A DNA stretch of 64,000 bases, from assembly GCA_023443025.1 (NCBI GenBank), contig JAEZWM010000078.1, forward strand, positions 13,417 through 77,416, in the 5' to 3' direction. This document shows, one piece after another, positions 25,732 to 34,976 of this stretch. The DNA comes from Bacillota bacterium (lineage in GTDB: Bacteria; Bacillota; Clostridia; Tissierellales; Peptoniphilaceae). How positions within the stretch are numbered: the stretch's first letter is position 1; the number at the start of each line of letters is the position of its first letter. Under the pieces are notes generated by a model. It searched no databases. It was given only the letters and a program-made list of their open reading frames with translations, and was not told the DNA's origin. A program made the position numbers and the translations under genes.

Positions 25732-28413
25732 CTACCCTCCTATTTTCTGTATTTGTACTGCCGCAAACTTATATTCCGGCGTCTTTGCATTTGGACAAAG
25801 AGCTGCATTTGTAAGTTCGTTAGCCGCACCATCCGCGTAGTGGAATGGCATGTACATAATATTGTCTCTTATAGTATCGGTTACCCTTGCTGTAGTGTGT
25901 ATTTTACCTCTTCTGGAGGACAATTCGATAAGCTCTCCATTGTGAATACCCAAGCTCTCAGCCAGTTCTTCACTCATTTCGACATAAGAAGAACCTTCTT
26001 TTTGCATAATTCCTTCAGTTCTACCGGTCATTGTAATTACATTGTACTGATATAGGTTTCTACCGGTACTTAAGATGTATGGATACTCTTCATCTGTAAC
26101 TTCAGCAGGATCTACATTTTCAAATGGCATAAACAGACCTACACCTCTTGCCATTATATCTTTATGCATGTATCTTGTACCTGGATGATCTGCATCCGGA
26201 CATGGCCATTGTACTCCTAGTCCTTCTATCTTTGGATAGCTGATTCCTTTATAAGAAGGTGTCAATGATGCCATTTCATCGAAGATTTCTTCAGATGAGT
26301 TATACTGCATATGATATCCCATTCTTCTTGAAATATCTGTGATTATATCCCAGTCAACTCTTGAACCTGATAGAGGTGGTATTGCTTTTCTAACTCTTTG
26401 AACTCTTCTTTCAGTATTTGTAAATGTACCATTTTTCTCAGCGTAAGAAGTAGCAGGAAGCACTACATCTGCAAATTCTGCAGTTGGAGTCATAAACATA
26501 TCTTGAACTATCATGAACTCAAGGCTGTTAAATGCTTCTCTAACATGTCCTAAATCCGGATCCGATAATGCTTGATCCTCTCCAAATATATATAGACCTT
26601 TTAATTTTCCTTCTATAGCTGCAGGAAGCATTTCAGTAGCAGTCATTCCTACCTCGCCTGATAACTCAACACCCCATGCTTTTTCAAATTTTTCTTTAAC
26701 TTCCGGTTTGAAAACTTTTTGATATCCAGGATAATCCGCAGGTAGGGCTCCCATATCACAAGCTCCCTGAACGTTGTTTTGTCCCCTTATTGGGTTAACT
26801 CCTGCTGATTCCTTACCTATATTACCGGTCATCATTGCAAGGTTTGATAAACTCATTACATTTCTGGTACCCGTAATATGTTCTGTAATTCCTAAGCAGT
26901 AATAGATTCCCGCTTTGTCAGCAGTCGCATAAATTCTGGCAGCATTTCTGATGTCTTCAGCATCTACACCACAAATCTCGGCTGCATACTCAGGAGTGTA
27001 AGGAGCGATTGTCTCTACTAGTTCATCAAAATCTTCAGTTCTATTTTTAATGTATTCTTCGTCATAAAGTTTTTCTTCGTAGATTACATGACATACAGCA
27101 TTGATAAATGCTATGTTGGTTCCCGGTTTAATAGCTATATGGATGTCAGCATCCTCAGCAAGTTCAATTCTTCTTGGATCTACTACGATTAGTTTAGCTC
27201 CTCTTTTACGAGCTCTCTTCATAAAGGTTCCGATTACCGGATGGGCTTCAGTTGGATTTGATCCAATTAAGAAGATACAATCCGTGTATTCGATCTCTTT
27301 AATACTGTTCGTCATGGCACCACTGCCTAGTGTTGTTGCAAGACCTGCAACTGTAGGAGCGTGTCAGACCCTAGCGCAGTGATCTACATTGTTGGTACCG
27401 ATCGCCGCGCGGATAAATTTTTGGAATATATAGTTATCTTCATTTGTAGCCCTTGCACAGGAGAATCCTCCTATAGAATCAGGTCCATATTTTGCCTTTA
27501 TTTCAGTAAGTTTCTCAGTTATTAGACTTAACGCTTCTTCCCAGGTAGCTTCTTCGAACACACCATTTCTCTTAATAAGTGGTGTTCTTAATCTATCCGG
27601 ATGGTTGATGAAGTTGTAAGCAAATCTTCCCTTAACACATAGAAGACCAATATTTGGTTCGCTCTTCCAGTATGGTTCTGCTCCAACTACTTTACCATCT
27701 TTAGTAAGAAGGTTTAACTGACATCCTACCGCACAATATGGACAAGTTGTTTTAGTTTTTTCAACTTCCCATAATCTGTATTTTTCTTTTGTCTTAGGCA
27801 TTAATGCCCCTGTTGGACAAGCTGCTACACAGTTACCACATGATACACAAACTGACTGTTCTATACCTTTATCAAATGGAGCCACGACTTTGGTATCAAA
27901 ACCTCTGTCTTGAAAACCTATTGCGTTAGTAACTTGGAGTTCTGAACATGCTCTTACGCATCTACCGCATAGGATACATTTACTACCATCATATGTATAG
28001 AACGGGTTTGAATCGTCTATAGGGTAATTCTTTACTTCACCGGATCTATAAGATCCGTCGATTATGTCGTAATCATAACAGTAATCTTGTAGTTTACATT
28101 CTCCTGATTTACCACATGTCAAACAGTCATTTGGATGGTTGGAGAATAATAAATCCAGTAATTCACGTCTGGAATTATATACCAATTCATTATCTGTTTC
28201 TATTTCCATTCCATCTTCCAGTAAAGCTGAGCAGGATGTAACAAGTCCACGACCTGCTACATCAACTACACAGATTCTGCATGATGAGGAGCTTTTAAGC
28301 CTCTCATCATGACAGAATGTAGGTATATCAATACCTATTTCTTTACAAGCTTCTAGAATGGTGATACCGTCTTCGAAAGTATATTCGAGACCGTTAACTT
28401 TCACCTTCTTCAT
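25732..28413 (-). CDS. fdhA: selenocysteine-containing formate dehydrogenase, catalytic subunit
   Basis: Mo- or W-bis-MGD enzyme oxidising formate or reducing CO2; 893 residues with Sec at 350. The frame is interrupted only by TGA at 27366-27364 inside NVDHCARV-U-HAPTVAGL, the hallmark FdhF/FdhA Sec site, and continues in the same frame for 543 codons. The order is N-terminal [2Fe-2S] (CHDERLKSSSSCRIC), His-Cys [4Fe-4S] (NHPNDCLTCGKSGEC), two [4Fe-4S] (CILCGRCVRAC, CVSCGNCVAAC), then the MGD-domain cluster CPYCAVGC. The ATG at 28413 has GAGGAGG upstream and overlaps the HylA-like gene. It sits in an operon with NuoG-, NuoF- and NuoE-like subunits. Read naively it looks like two genes. Confidence 0.95.
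27335..27366 (-). promoter_or_regulatory. in-frame UGA (Sec codon) and SECIS hairpin of fdhA
   Basis: TGA at 27366-27364 is followed after 12 bases by GTTGCA-GGTCT-TGCAAC (27351-27335). The apical AGGTCT begins 17 bases after the UGA, the same sequence and distance as in E. coli fdhF, the site of SelB binding. Confidence 0.92.
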
Positions 28414-29374
28414 TATTGTCCTCCTCAAGAATCTTCAGCTTAGCTAAGACTCCTTCAAGTTCAAGAGCTTTAGCCCATGTTGCACGTTCAAATTTATTTC
28501 CATCATCAGTTTTAACTTTTACATAAGGCTCATCCGGACCATATACATGCTCTAATTCAGTAGTTAATCTACCTCTTAAGCAAAGTGGTCTACACTTACC
28601 TTGAGGTTCTCTAGCTCTTACAGCCACGGGAACATTTTTATCGTATAGTACTTCCATATTACAGCCGTAGTCACAAGCCTTACATTTAACGCCCTTAACT
28701 TTCGCAGACCATACTCTGGTTTTTCCTTGCGCCCTTCTGTCTAGTAATGCTCCTACAGGACAAACTGATACGCATCTATTACAAGATACACAAGTGGATT
28801 CTTCTAATGATTGATCTGCATCCGCAGAAATCTTAGTTACAAAGCCCCTCTCAGCAAATGTAAGTACATTTCTGGTCTCTACTTGTGCACACGATCTTAC
28901 ACATCTTCCACAAAGTATACATTTTGCTTCATCTCTTAGGATATATGGGCTTGTAGTATCGGTATACTCAGCATACTTGGATCCTCTTCTCTCTCCATCG
29001 TGTTCTCTAAATGCTACATCATATCTATAGGATAGATTCTGTAGTTCACACTCTCCGGCTTTTTGACAAGTTAAACAGTCGTTTGGATGGTTGTCTAAGT
29101 ATAGTCTTAAAAGCATTTTTCTATGATTAACAATTTCTTCGTTTTCGGTTTCTACGACCATTCCTTCAGTAACGGGTGTTGAACAGCCTGTCATAAGTCT
29201 TGGAACTCCCTCGATTTTGACTAGGCACATTCTACATGCAGAGACGACATCTAATTCTTTCAGGTAACAAAGTGTCGGAATGATTATTCCTACCCTTTTT
29301 GCTGCTTCCACCACACTTTCGCCTTCTTTGGCAGTTACAGGTATCCCATCAATGATCAGATTTACTTCTCTCAT
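28394..29374 (-). CDS. NuoG/HylA-like iron-sulfur subunit of the formate dehydrogenase complex
   Basis: Electron-carrying subunit of 326 residues. It repeats the N-terminal cluster set of FdhA: [2Fe-2S] (CYLKELDVVSACRMC), His-Cys [4Fe-4S] (NHPNDCLTCQKAGEC), and two [4Fe-4S] (CILCGRCVRSC, CVSCNRCVSVC). It then carries a CKACDYGC motif resembling the MGD-domain cluster, but no MGD-binding domain follows. ATG at 29374 overlaps the NuoF-like stop (ATGA) and its end overlaps fdhA by 20 bases. It probably wires FdhA to the NuoF-like flavoprotein and to ferredoxin. Confidence 0.87.
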   Translation of the reverse strand: MREVNLIIDGIPVTAKEGESVVEAAKRVGIIIPTLCYLKELDVVSACRMCLVKIEGVPRLMTGCSTPVTEGMVVETENEEIVNHRKMLLRLYLDNHPNDCLTCQKAGECELQNLSYRYDVAFREHDGERRGSKYAEYTDTTSPYILRDEAKCILCGRCVRSCAQVETRNVLTFAERGFVTKISADADQSLEESTCVSCNRCVSVCPVGALLDRRAQGKTRVWSAKVKGVKCKACDYGCNMEVLYDKNVPVAVRAREPQGKCRPLCLRGRLTTELEHVYGPDEPYVKVKTDDGNKFERATWAKALELEGVLAKLKILEEDNNEEGES

Positions 29375-31251
29375 ATTCTTCCACCCCTATCTATGGCATT
29401 AAAGTTACAAGCTGCATAGCAATCTCCACATTGTATACAAGCTTCTTGGTCGATGTAGTGCATTTCTCTTCTTTCTCCGGTTATACACTCAACAGGACAT
29501 TTTCTAGCACATAGAGTACATCCTGTACAATTTTCATTTATGTGGTAACTAACTAAATCTCTACAAATACCAGCTTCACATTTACCATTTAATACATGGT
29601 CTTCGTACTCGTTTCCAAAGTATCTCATAGTTGAAAGTACAGGGTTTGGAGCTGTTTGTCCAAGACCACAAAGAGATGTTGCTATGATGGTTTTTCCTAA
29701 TGATTCTAGTGAATCAACAGTTTCTTGAGTTCCTTTACCTTCTGTAATTGTCTCAAGCATCTCAAGCATTCTCTTAGTACCTTCTCTACATGGAGTACAC
29801 TTACCACATGACTCATCTACAGTAAATTCAAGGAAGAATCTTGCGATATCAACCATACATGTATCTTCGTCCATAACGATCATTCCACCTGAACCCATCA
29901 TGGATCCCAGTGCGGACAAGTTGTCATAATCTATAGGTGTGTCAAGATGTTCAGCAGTTATACAACCTCCTGATGGTCCACCGGTTTGAACAGCTTTAAA
30001 TTCTTTACCACCAATAATTCCGCCACCTACTTCAAAGATGATTTCTCTTAAAGTAAGTCCCATTGGAACCTCGATGATACCGGTTCTATTTATATCTCCA
30101 CCAAGTGTAAATACTTTAGTTCCAGGAGACTTTTCAGTACCGAAAGATCTAAACCACTCGTGGCCGTTATTTAAAATTCTTGGAATGTTTGCAAATGTCT
30201 CTACGTTGTTAATAAGAGTTGGTTTTCCAAAAAGTCCTTCGTTTGCAGGGAAAGGAGGTTTGTTTCTAGGTATACCTCTTTTACCTTCGATTGATTCGAT
30301 AAGAGCCATTTCCTCACCACAGACGAATGCTCCGGCACCAAGTCTTATCTCTAGTTCAAAGTCAAACCCTGAACCCATGATATTTTTACCAAGTAGTCCC
30401 ATGTCGGTAGCTACTTTTATACAGTTTTCTAGTTTTTTAACAGCTGAAGGATACTCTGCTCTGATGTAGATATATCCTTGGTTAGCTCCAATTGCGTAAC
30501 CGGCAATTGTCATTGCTTCAATAACTGTAAATGGATCACCCTCAAGTATGGATCTATCCATGAATGCGCCCGGGTCACCCTCGTCAGCGTTAACAACAAC
30601 ATACTTTACATCGCCTACGGCATTTTTAGTGAACTCCCATTTAAGACCTGTTGGGAATCCTCCGCCCCCTCTTCCTCTAAGTCCAGAGGCTTTAATCTCT
30701 TCAATAACTGATTCAGGGGTCATTTCATTAAGTACTTTGTGCAGAGCAAGATATCCGTCTACTGCAATATACTCTTCAATACTGTCAGGATCTATAACAC
30801 CACAGTTTCCTGTAGCTAATTTTTTCTGCTTTCTGTAAAATGCTACGTCATAAAGGCCTTGCATAGCTTCTTCAGTTAGTGCCTCTTTAAAAATAAGCTT
30901 CTCAACTGTGTTTCCACCAATTAAGTCTTCTTCTACGATAACCTTTGCATCTTCAGGTTTTAAGTAAGCATAGAACTTTTCTCCGGGATAAACGATTGCG
31001 ATAGGACCGGCCTCACATAGTCCAAAACAACCAACCCTTCTTATGTCAATTTTATCAGTCAAACCTTTAGCTTCAACTTCTTTTCTGAAGTTTTCTTCAA
31101 GGACATCGGCTCTAGATGATTTACATCCCGTGTCCATACAAATAAGTACTTGCTTATCGTAAACAGAAGGAACATCTGACCAGATATCCTTTCTGAGTGA
31201 CATCGTCGGAAGTACTTTTTCTTTAATTTCTCTTAATTTTTCAAGATTCAT
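29371..31251 (-). CDS. NuoF/HylB-like NAD(H)- and FMN-binding subunit
   Basis: Diaphorase subunit of 626 residues. The N-terminal thioredoxin-like [2Fe-2S] domain has CMDTGCKSSRADV and RRVGCFGLCEAGP. The NADH/FMN core follows with RGRGGGGFPTGLKWEF and GAGAFVCGEEMALIESIEG. Next are the SLBB domain, the N3-type [4Fe-4S] ESCGKCTPCREGTK and two C-terminal [4Fe-4S] motifs CTGCTLCARKCP and CIQCGDCYAACN. The extra ferredoxin end is typical of HydB/HylB in bifurcating hydrogenases and formate dehydrogenases, not of complex I. It overlaps the next gene by ATGA. Confidence 0.93.
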   Translation of the reverse strand: MNLEKLREIKEKVLPTMSLRKDIWSDVPSVYDKQVLICMDTGCKSSRADVLEENFRKEVEAKGLTDKIDIRRVGCFGLCEAGPIAIVYPGEKFYAYLKPEDAKVIVEEDLIGGNTVEKLIFKEALTEEAMQGLYDVAFYRKQKKLATGNCGVIDPDSIEEYIAVDGYLALHKVLNEMTPESVIEEIKASGLRGRGGGGFPTGLKWEFTKNAVGDVKYVVVNADEGDPGAFMDRSILEGDPFTVIEAMTIAGYAIGANQGYIYIRAEYPSAVKKLENCIKVATDMGLLGKNIMGSGFDFELEIRLGAGAFVCGEEMALIESIEGKRGIPRNKPPFPANEGLFGKPTLINNVETFANIPRILNNGHEWFRSFGTEKSPGTKVFTLGGDINRTGIIEVPMGLTLREIIFEVGGGIIGGKEFKAVQTGGPSGGCITAEHLDTPIDYDNLSALGSMMGSGGMIVMDEDTCMVDIARFFLEFTVDESCGKCTPCREGTKRMLEMLETITEGKGTQETVDSLESLGKTIIATSLCGLGQTAPNPVLSTMRYFGNEYEDHVLNGKCEAGICRDLVSYHINENCTGCTLCARKCPVECITGERREMHYIDQEACIQCGDCYAACNFNAIDRGGRI

Positions 31252-31263
31252 ATAACTGCCTCC

Positions 31264-31752
31264 CTAGTCTCTATATTTAGCAAGAATATCCTTCATCTCG
31301 CCACCTTTTAGTTTTCCGTAAACATCTCCTGAGATCATCATTACAGGTGCTAAACCGCATGCTCCAACACATCTGGTAGCTTGAATTGAGAATAGCATAT
31401 CTGAAGTGGTCTCTCCTACATCGATGTTTAGCTCTTCAACAACCTCATCAAGAATTTTACCTGCACCACGTACATAACAAGCAGTACCCATGCAGACACC
31501 GATTTCATACTTTCCTTTTGGAATGATAGAAAACTGAGAGTAGAATGTAACAACGCCGTATATCTCTGCTAGCGGGATATTCATCGTATTGGAAACCAGT
31601 TCTTGAATCTCCACCGGAAGATACCCAAAAAGCGTTTGTCCTTTATGTAGTACACTCATCAGTGCTCCCCTCGAGCTTCCTTTCTCAGCCATAAAGCTCT
31701 TAAATTCTGCTAGTTTATCCTTGTTTGCTTCAAAATCAAATACAAAGCTCAT
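31264..31752 (-). CDS. NuoE/HylC-like thioredoxin-fold [2Fe-2S] subunit
   Basis: Small flavoprotein-partner subunit of 162 residues. A helical N-terminus contains SVLHKGQTLFGYLPVEIQEL; the thioredoxin-like [2Fe-2S] domain has CMGTACYVRGA and TRCVGACGLAPVMMI as its four-cysteine set. AGGAGGATTGT precedes the ATG at 31752. It is the first gene of the fdh operon, 12 bases before the NuoF-like gene, with which it forms the NAD-reactive module. Confidence 0.93.
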   Translation of the reverse strand: MSFVFDFEANKDKLAEFKSFMAEKGSSRGALMSVLHKGQTLFGYLPVEIQELVSNTMNIPLAEIYGVVTFYSQFSIIPKGKYEIGVCMGTACYVRGAGKILDEVVEELNIDVGETTSDMLFSIQATRCVGACGLAPVMMISGDVYGKLKGGEMKDILAKYRD

Positions 31753-32269
31753 ACAATCCTCCTATTTATTTGTATTCGTATTAAAAAGATTAAAAAAAGT
31801 ATCATCTTGTATTTATATGCAAAAAAACACAAAACAATACAAGGTTTTAATAGGTTCAACAAAAATTTAATCTTTTCAGTACTTTGATAACTATATGATA
31901 CTCTAAAAATGTGATAAAGTCAATTGTGTTAGTCTTGTCATAAATCATTTTTGCCGATAGGTGATAACGATTCCCAAAAAGGATTTTTAGCGATTAGTAT
32001 CAAGATACGAGAATAACATATGCTTTAGATTGCTATTTATCTTTATTTAGATACTCTTTCGCTTAATATATATTCATTTTTTAGAGTAAACCGTTAATTA
32101 TTAGATAATTTAACAACTTAAATATTTATGTAAAAATAGAGTTTAGTATTATTCTCTATTATGATAATGGAGTACAGTTTGTATTTTATTAAAATTATTA
32201 AAATTTCTTAGCAATTCCACCCAATATTAGAACCTTATTTTAAATTTGTAATATTTTCAAATTAAAAAG
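31753..32269. other. 517-base intergenic region, fdh leader and upstream DNA
   Basis: No credible ORF on either strand. It holds the fdh promoter (31895-31923), a leader of about 135 bases that is A/T-rich with no recognised riboswitch, and small palindromes such as GTATC-AA-GATAC (31997-32008). The 32010-32260 part is featureless AT-rich DNA ending near the stop of the ABC ATPase gene. Confidence 0.7.
31895..31923 (-). promoter_or_regulatory. promoter of the formate dehydrogenase operon
   Basis: Minus strand TTGACT (31923-31918), 17 bases, TATCAT (31900-31895); near-consensus sigma-A promoter about 140 bases before the first ATG. Confidence 0.75.
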
Positions 32270-33196
32270 TTAAACCTCATCAAAATCGATACCAATAACA
32301 TCACCAACTTCAAACCTTTTTTCTTCATTTAAGCGTAGCATCGTCATTTCTTTATTTTCATATTTAAAATAATACAGAACGGTTGAACCCAGTATTTCTA
32401 CCTTTTCTATTTTTACTTTATGTGCACTGTTTGGATTTGGCCTTATCCTTTCAGGTCTTATATAGCCTTTAGTATCGCTGAGTCTATTTGCTCTTCCTAT
32501 AAAATTCCAAACAAAGTCGTTGACAGGTGCATCGTAAATCTCTGAAGGTGTCCCGACTTGTTGAAGTACTCCACTTTCTAAAATCAGTATCTCATCTCCG
32601 ATAGAAAATGCCTCTTCCTGATCATGGGTTACAAATATAGTGGTCATATTGATAGATTTTTGTATCCTGCTTATCTCTTCACGCATTTCAACCCTAAGTT
32701 TTGCATCCAGGTTAGATAGAGGTTCATCAAGCAGTAGAACCTTTGGCTCTATTACAAGCGACCTTGCAAGTGCCACCCTTTGTTGCTGTCCACCACTCAG
32801 CTCTGAAATCCTTTTGTCCCCATGACCTCCAAGTTTTACAAGTTCAAGATATTCATTTGCTCTTGAATGTCTTTTTGATGCCGGCAAATCTCTGAACTTT
32901 AATCCATAGGCAATATTTTCCAAAACCGTCATATGAGGAAATAATCCATAGGATTGAAATACAGTGGAAACCGGCCTTTTACTCGGATCCAAATGAGTGA
33001 TATCTTCATTATCCAATACTACAGTACCTGAAGTAATATCTAAAAAACCGCCTATCGCTCTTAACACTGTAGTTTTTCCACAACCACTTGGACCAAGCAC
33101 GCAAAGTAGACGACCTTCCTCTACTCCGAAGCTCAAATTATCAACCACAGTATGTTCACCATATTTTTTTGTCAGATTATTTATTTGAAGAAACAT
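32270..33196 (-). CDS. Fe(III)/polyamine-type ABC transporter ATP-binding protein
   Basis: Cytoplasmic ATPase of 308 residues energising the importer encoded with it. Motifs are Walker A GPSGCGKTT, Q-loop VFQSYGLF, signature LSGGQQQR, Walker B LLLDEPLSNLDAK and H-loop VTHDQEEA, followed by a C-terminal TOBE-like domain (about 235-308). The class is FbpC/PotA (CUT-type). AAAGGAG precedes the ATG, one base after the permease stop. The substrate is not readable from this subunit. Confidence 0.92.
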   Translation of the reverse strand: MFLQINNLTKKYGEHTVVDNLSFGVEEGRLLCVLGPSGCGKTTVLRAIGGFLDITSGTVVLDNEDITHLDPSKRPVSTVFQSYGLFPHMTVLENIAYGLKFRDLPASKRHSRANEYLELVKLGGHGDKRISELSGGQQQRVALARSLVIEPKVLLLDEPLSNLDAKLRVEMREEISRIQKSINMTTIFVTHDQEEAFSIGDEILILESGVLQQVGTPSEIYDAPVNDFVWNFIGRANRLSDTKGYIRPERIRPNPNSAHKVKIEKVEILGSTVLYYFKYENKEMTMLRLNEEKRFEVGDVIGIDFDEV

Positions 33197-33197
33197 T

Positions 33198-34868
33198 TTA
33201 AACTCCTTTAGCTTTAGTCTTGTTTTTTAACGGTTTTTTATCTGATAGGAACAATAAATAAAACGAAATGTTAAACAGCATTACAACTAGAATCAAAAGA
33301 CAAGCGATGACTGCACCAATCCTATACTTTCCCGATTGTATTACATCAAACATAATCAATGTAGCAAGCTTTTGACCCGGGTAGACCAAAAATATTATTG
33401 AGCCGACCGTTGTCATAGTTGCCGTAAAATTATTTATAAAGGATAGAAAAAATCCGGGTTTACTTGAAGGAACAAGTACATCCTTAAGCACGTTCATTTC
33501 ATGACCTCCAAGATCCTTGCACGCATCAATACTCTCCGGTCTTATCTGTTTAAGCGTTGAGTCTGCAATCTTGGCAGAAAATGGAAGCTGTTTAAATAAA
33601 ACATTTATAATTACTATTGCTGCTGTACCCGTTAACGGAAGTGTGTAGTCGTTAAATGCCAATATATAACCAAGCCCAAAAAATGTTCCTGGTATAATAT
33701 ATGGCATTGTAGCAATAAAATCTACTGCCTTCATCCATTTTAACTTTCTGATTTCCCTGTAGTATGAAAGCAAATATCCTATAGCCGTTCCTCCTATAGC
33801 TGCTATAAGAGAGTAGCCGATTGATCTGAAAATAGTGGTATTAATATGATTTTTACTCTCAATTATATTGTCGAGCGTAAAGTACATAACTCCCCTTTGC
33901 TTTTTTGTAATTGCACTTAAAAGAATTGATCCATACTGCATTATAAGTGCAAATAGAAACAAGAATGTAAATACTCCAAATACATAATATAAAATACCGC
34001 TCCTCGGTACTTTTGATTCGCTTGCAGTAGTACTTCCACCTACCATGGGAAGTTTTTCCATAGAATGTCTAAATATTAAAAAACCTATCAGTGCAGGAAT
34101 GAAAATTAGCGTGTTTATAGCGGCTGCTCTGTTGATATTACTGTAAGCTATAACTGAATAATATGATTCGGCCGCTAGGGTGTTAAATGATCCACCAATA
34201 ATTGCAGGGGTAGAAAAATCTGCAAGCGATCTAACAAAAGCCAGCACTGCAACAACTAGTATCCCGGGTCTTATCATTGGAATGATAATATCTGTAATTA
34301 TACTGCTTGTATCCGCTCCTAAGTCCCTAGCTGATTGGATAGTGTCCATATTTAGAGACTTTATTATTCCGATTAATAGTATTGAACTAAGGGATATAAA
34401 TCCAAGTGATTGCATGAGAACTATCCCATAAAATCCATAGGTGTTTAGTGTGAGACCAAGTATATCATGAGTAATGAAGCCCCTTCGCCCAAAAAGCGTT
34501 ATATAGGAAAGTGAAGTTACAAATGGAGGTGATATCATTGTAAGCATAAGGGTGAGATTTATAAATCTTGAAACCCATTTATTTGCAATCGAAGCGTACA
34601 CAGAAATTATTATCGTCATAATCGTAGTTAGTACCGTTGTTGAAACGGCAACTATTAAAGAGTTGTAAATTAATTTAGAGTTTTTCATCAGTAAACTCTT
34701 ATACATACTTAAACTAAACTCACCACCGATGTTTACACTTTTAACCATAACCATCCACATAGGGAAGAGAATGAATGTGATTACTGAAGCAGTGACGACA
34801 AAAATAAGTACTTTATCAACTATATTAAGTATTCTGTTAATTCCTTCTCTGTTCTTAAACTTTTCCAT
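33198..34868 (-). CDS. ABC transporter permease, fused double-domain FbpB type
   Basis: Inner-membrane permease of 556 residues with about 12 helices, made of two homologous halves as in FbpB/SfuB. Each half has an ATPase-coupling (EAA) loop: DLGADTSSIITDIIIPMIRPG and DLGGHEMNVLKDVLVPSSKPG. The start ATG at 34868 follows GGTGAGGAT; a GTG-like extension upstream lacks an SD. It is separated from the binding-protein gene by a strong hairpin. Confidence 0.9.
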   Translation of the reverse strand: MEKFKNREGINRILNIVDKVLIFVVTASVITFILFPMWMVMVKSVNIGGEFSLSMYKSLLMKNSKLIYNSLIVAVSTTVLTTIMTIIISVYASIANKWVSRFINLTLMLTMISPPFVTSLSYITLFGRRGFITHDILGLTLNTYGFYGIVLMQSLGFISLSSILLIGIIKSLNMDTIQSARDLGADTSSIITDIIIPMIRPGILVVAVLAFVRSLADFSTPAIIGGSFNTLAAESYYSVIAYSNINRAAAINTLIFIPALIGFLIFRHSMEKLPMVGGSTTASESKVPRSGILYYVFGVFTFLFLFALIMQYGSILLSAITKKQRGVMYFTLDNIIESKNHINTTIFRSIGYSLIAAIGGTAIGYLLSYYREIRKLKWMKAVDFIATMPYIIPGTFFGLGYILAFNDYTLPLTGTAAIVIINVLFKQLPFSAKIADSTLKQIRPESIDACKDLGGHEMNVLKDVLVPSSKPGFFLSFINNFTATMTTVGSIIFLVYPGQKLATLIMFDVIQSGKYRIGAVIACLLILVVMLFNISFYLLFLSDKKPLKNKTKAKGV

Positions 34869-34936
34869 ATCCTCACCCACACTAAGTATTTATAACTATT
34901 ATATCCTAAATTTTACTCTTTAGCTAATTGCATAAA

Positions 34937-34967
34937 AAAAGTGCCGGCTCTTTAAAATAGAGCCGGC
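34937..34967 (-). terminator. internal terminator/attenuator between binding protein and permease
   Basis: GCCGGCTCT/AGAGCCGGC 9-bp stem with a 7-base loop, then seven T on the minus strand. It would end most transcripts after the lipoprotein gene and let a fraction read into permease and ATPase. Confidence 0.85.
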
Positions 34968-34976
34968 AAATATTGA

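Noticed and set aside
25732..27315. Separate downstream gene starting MTNSIKEIEY
   Set aside because: It continues fdhA in frame through the Sec UGA; no SD precedes this ATG.
31997..32008. GTATC-AA-GATAC palindrome as a regulator site
   Set aside because: Too short and alone in AT-rich DNA; no matching site elsewhere in the region.
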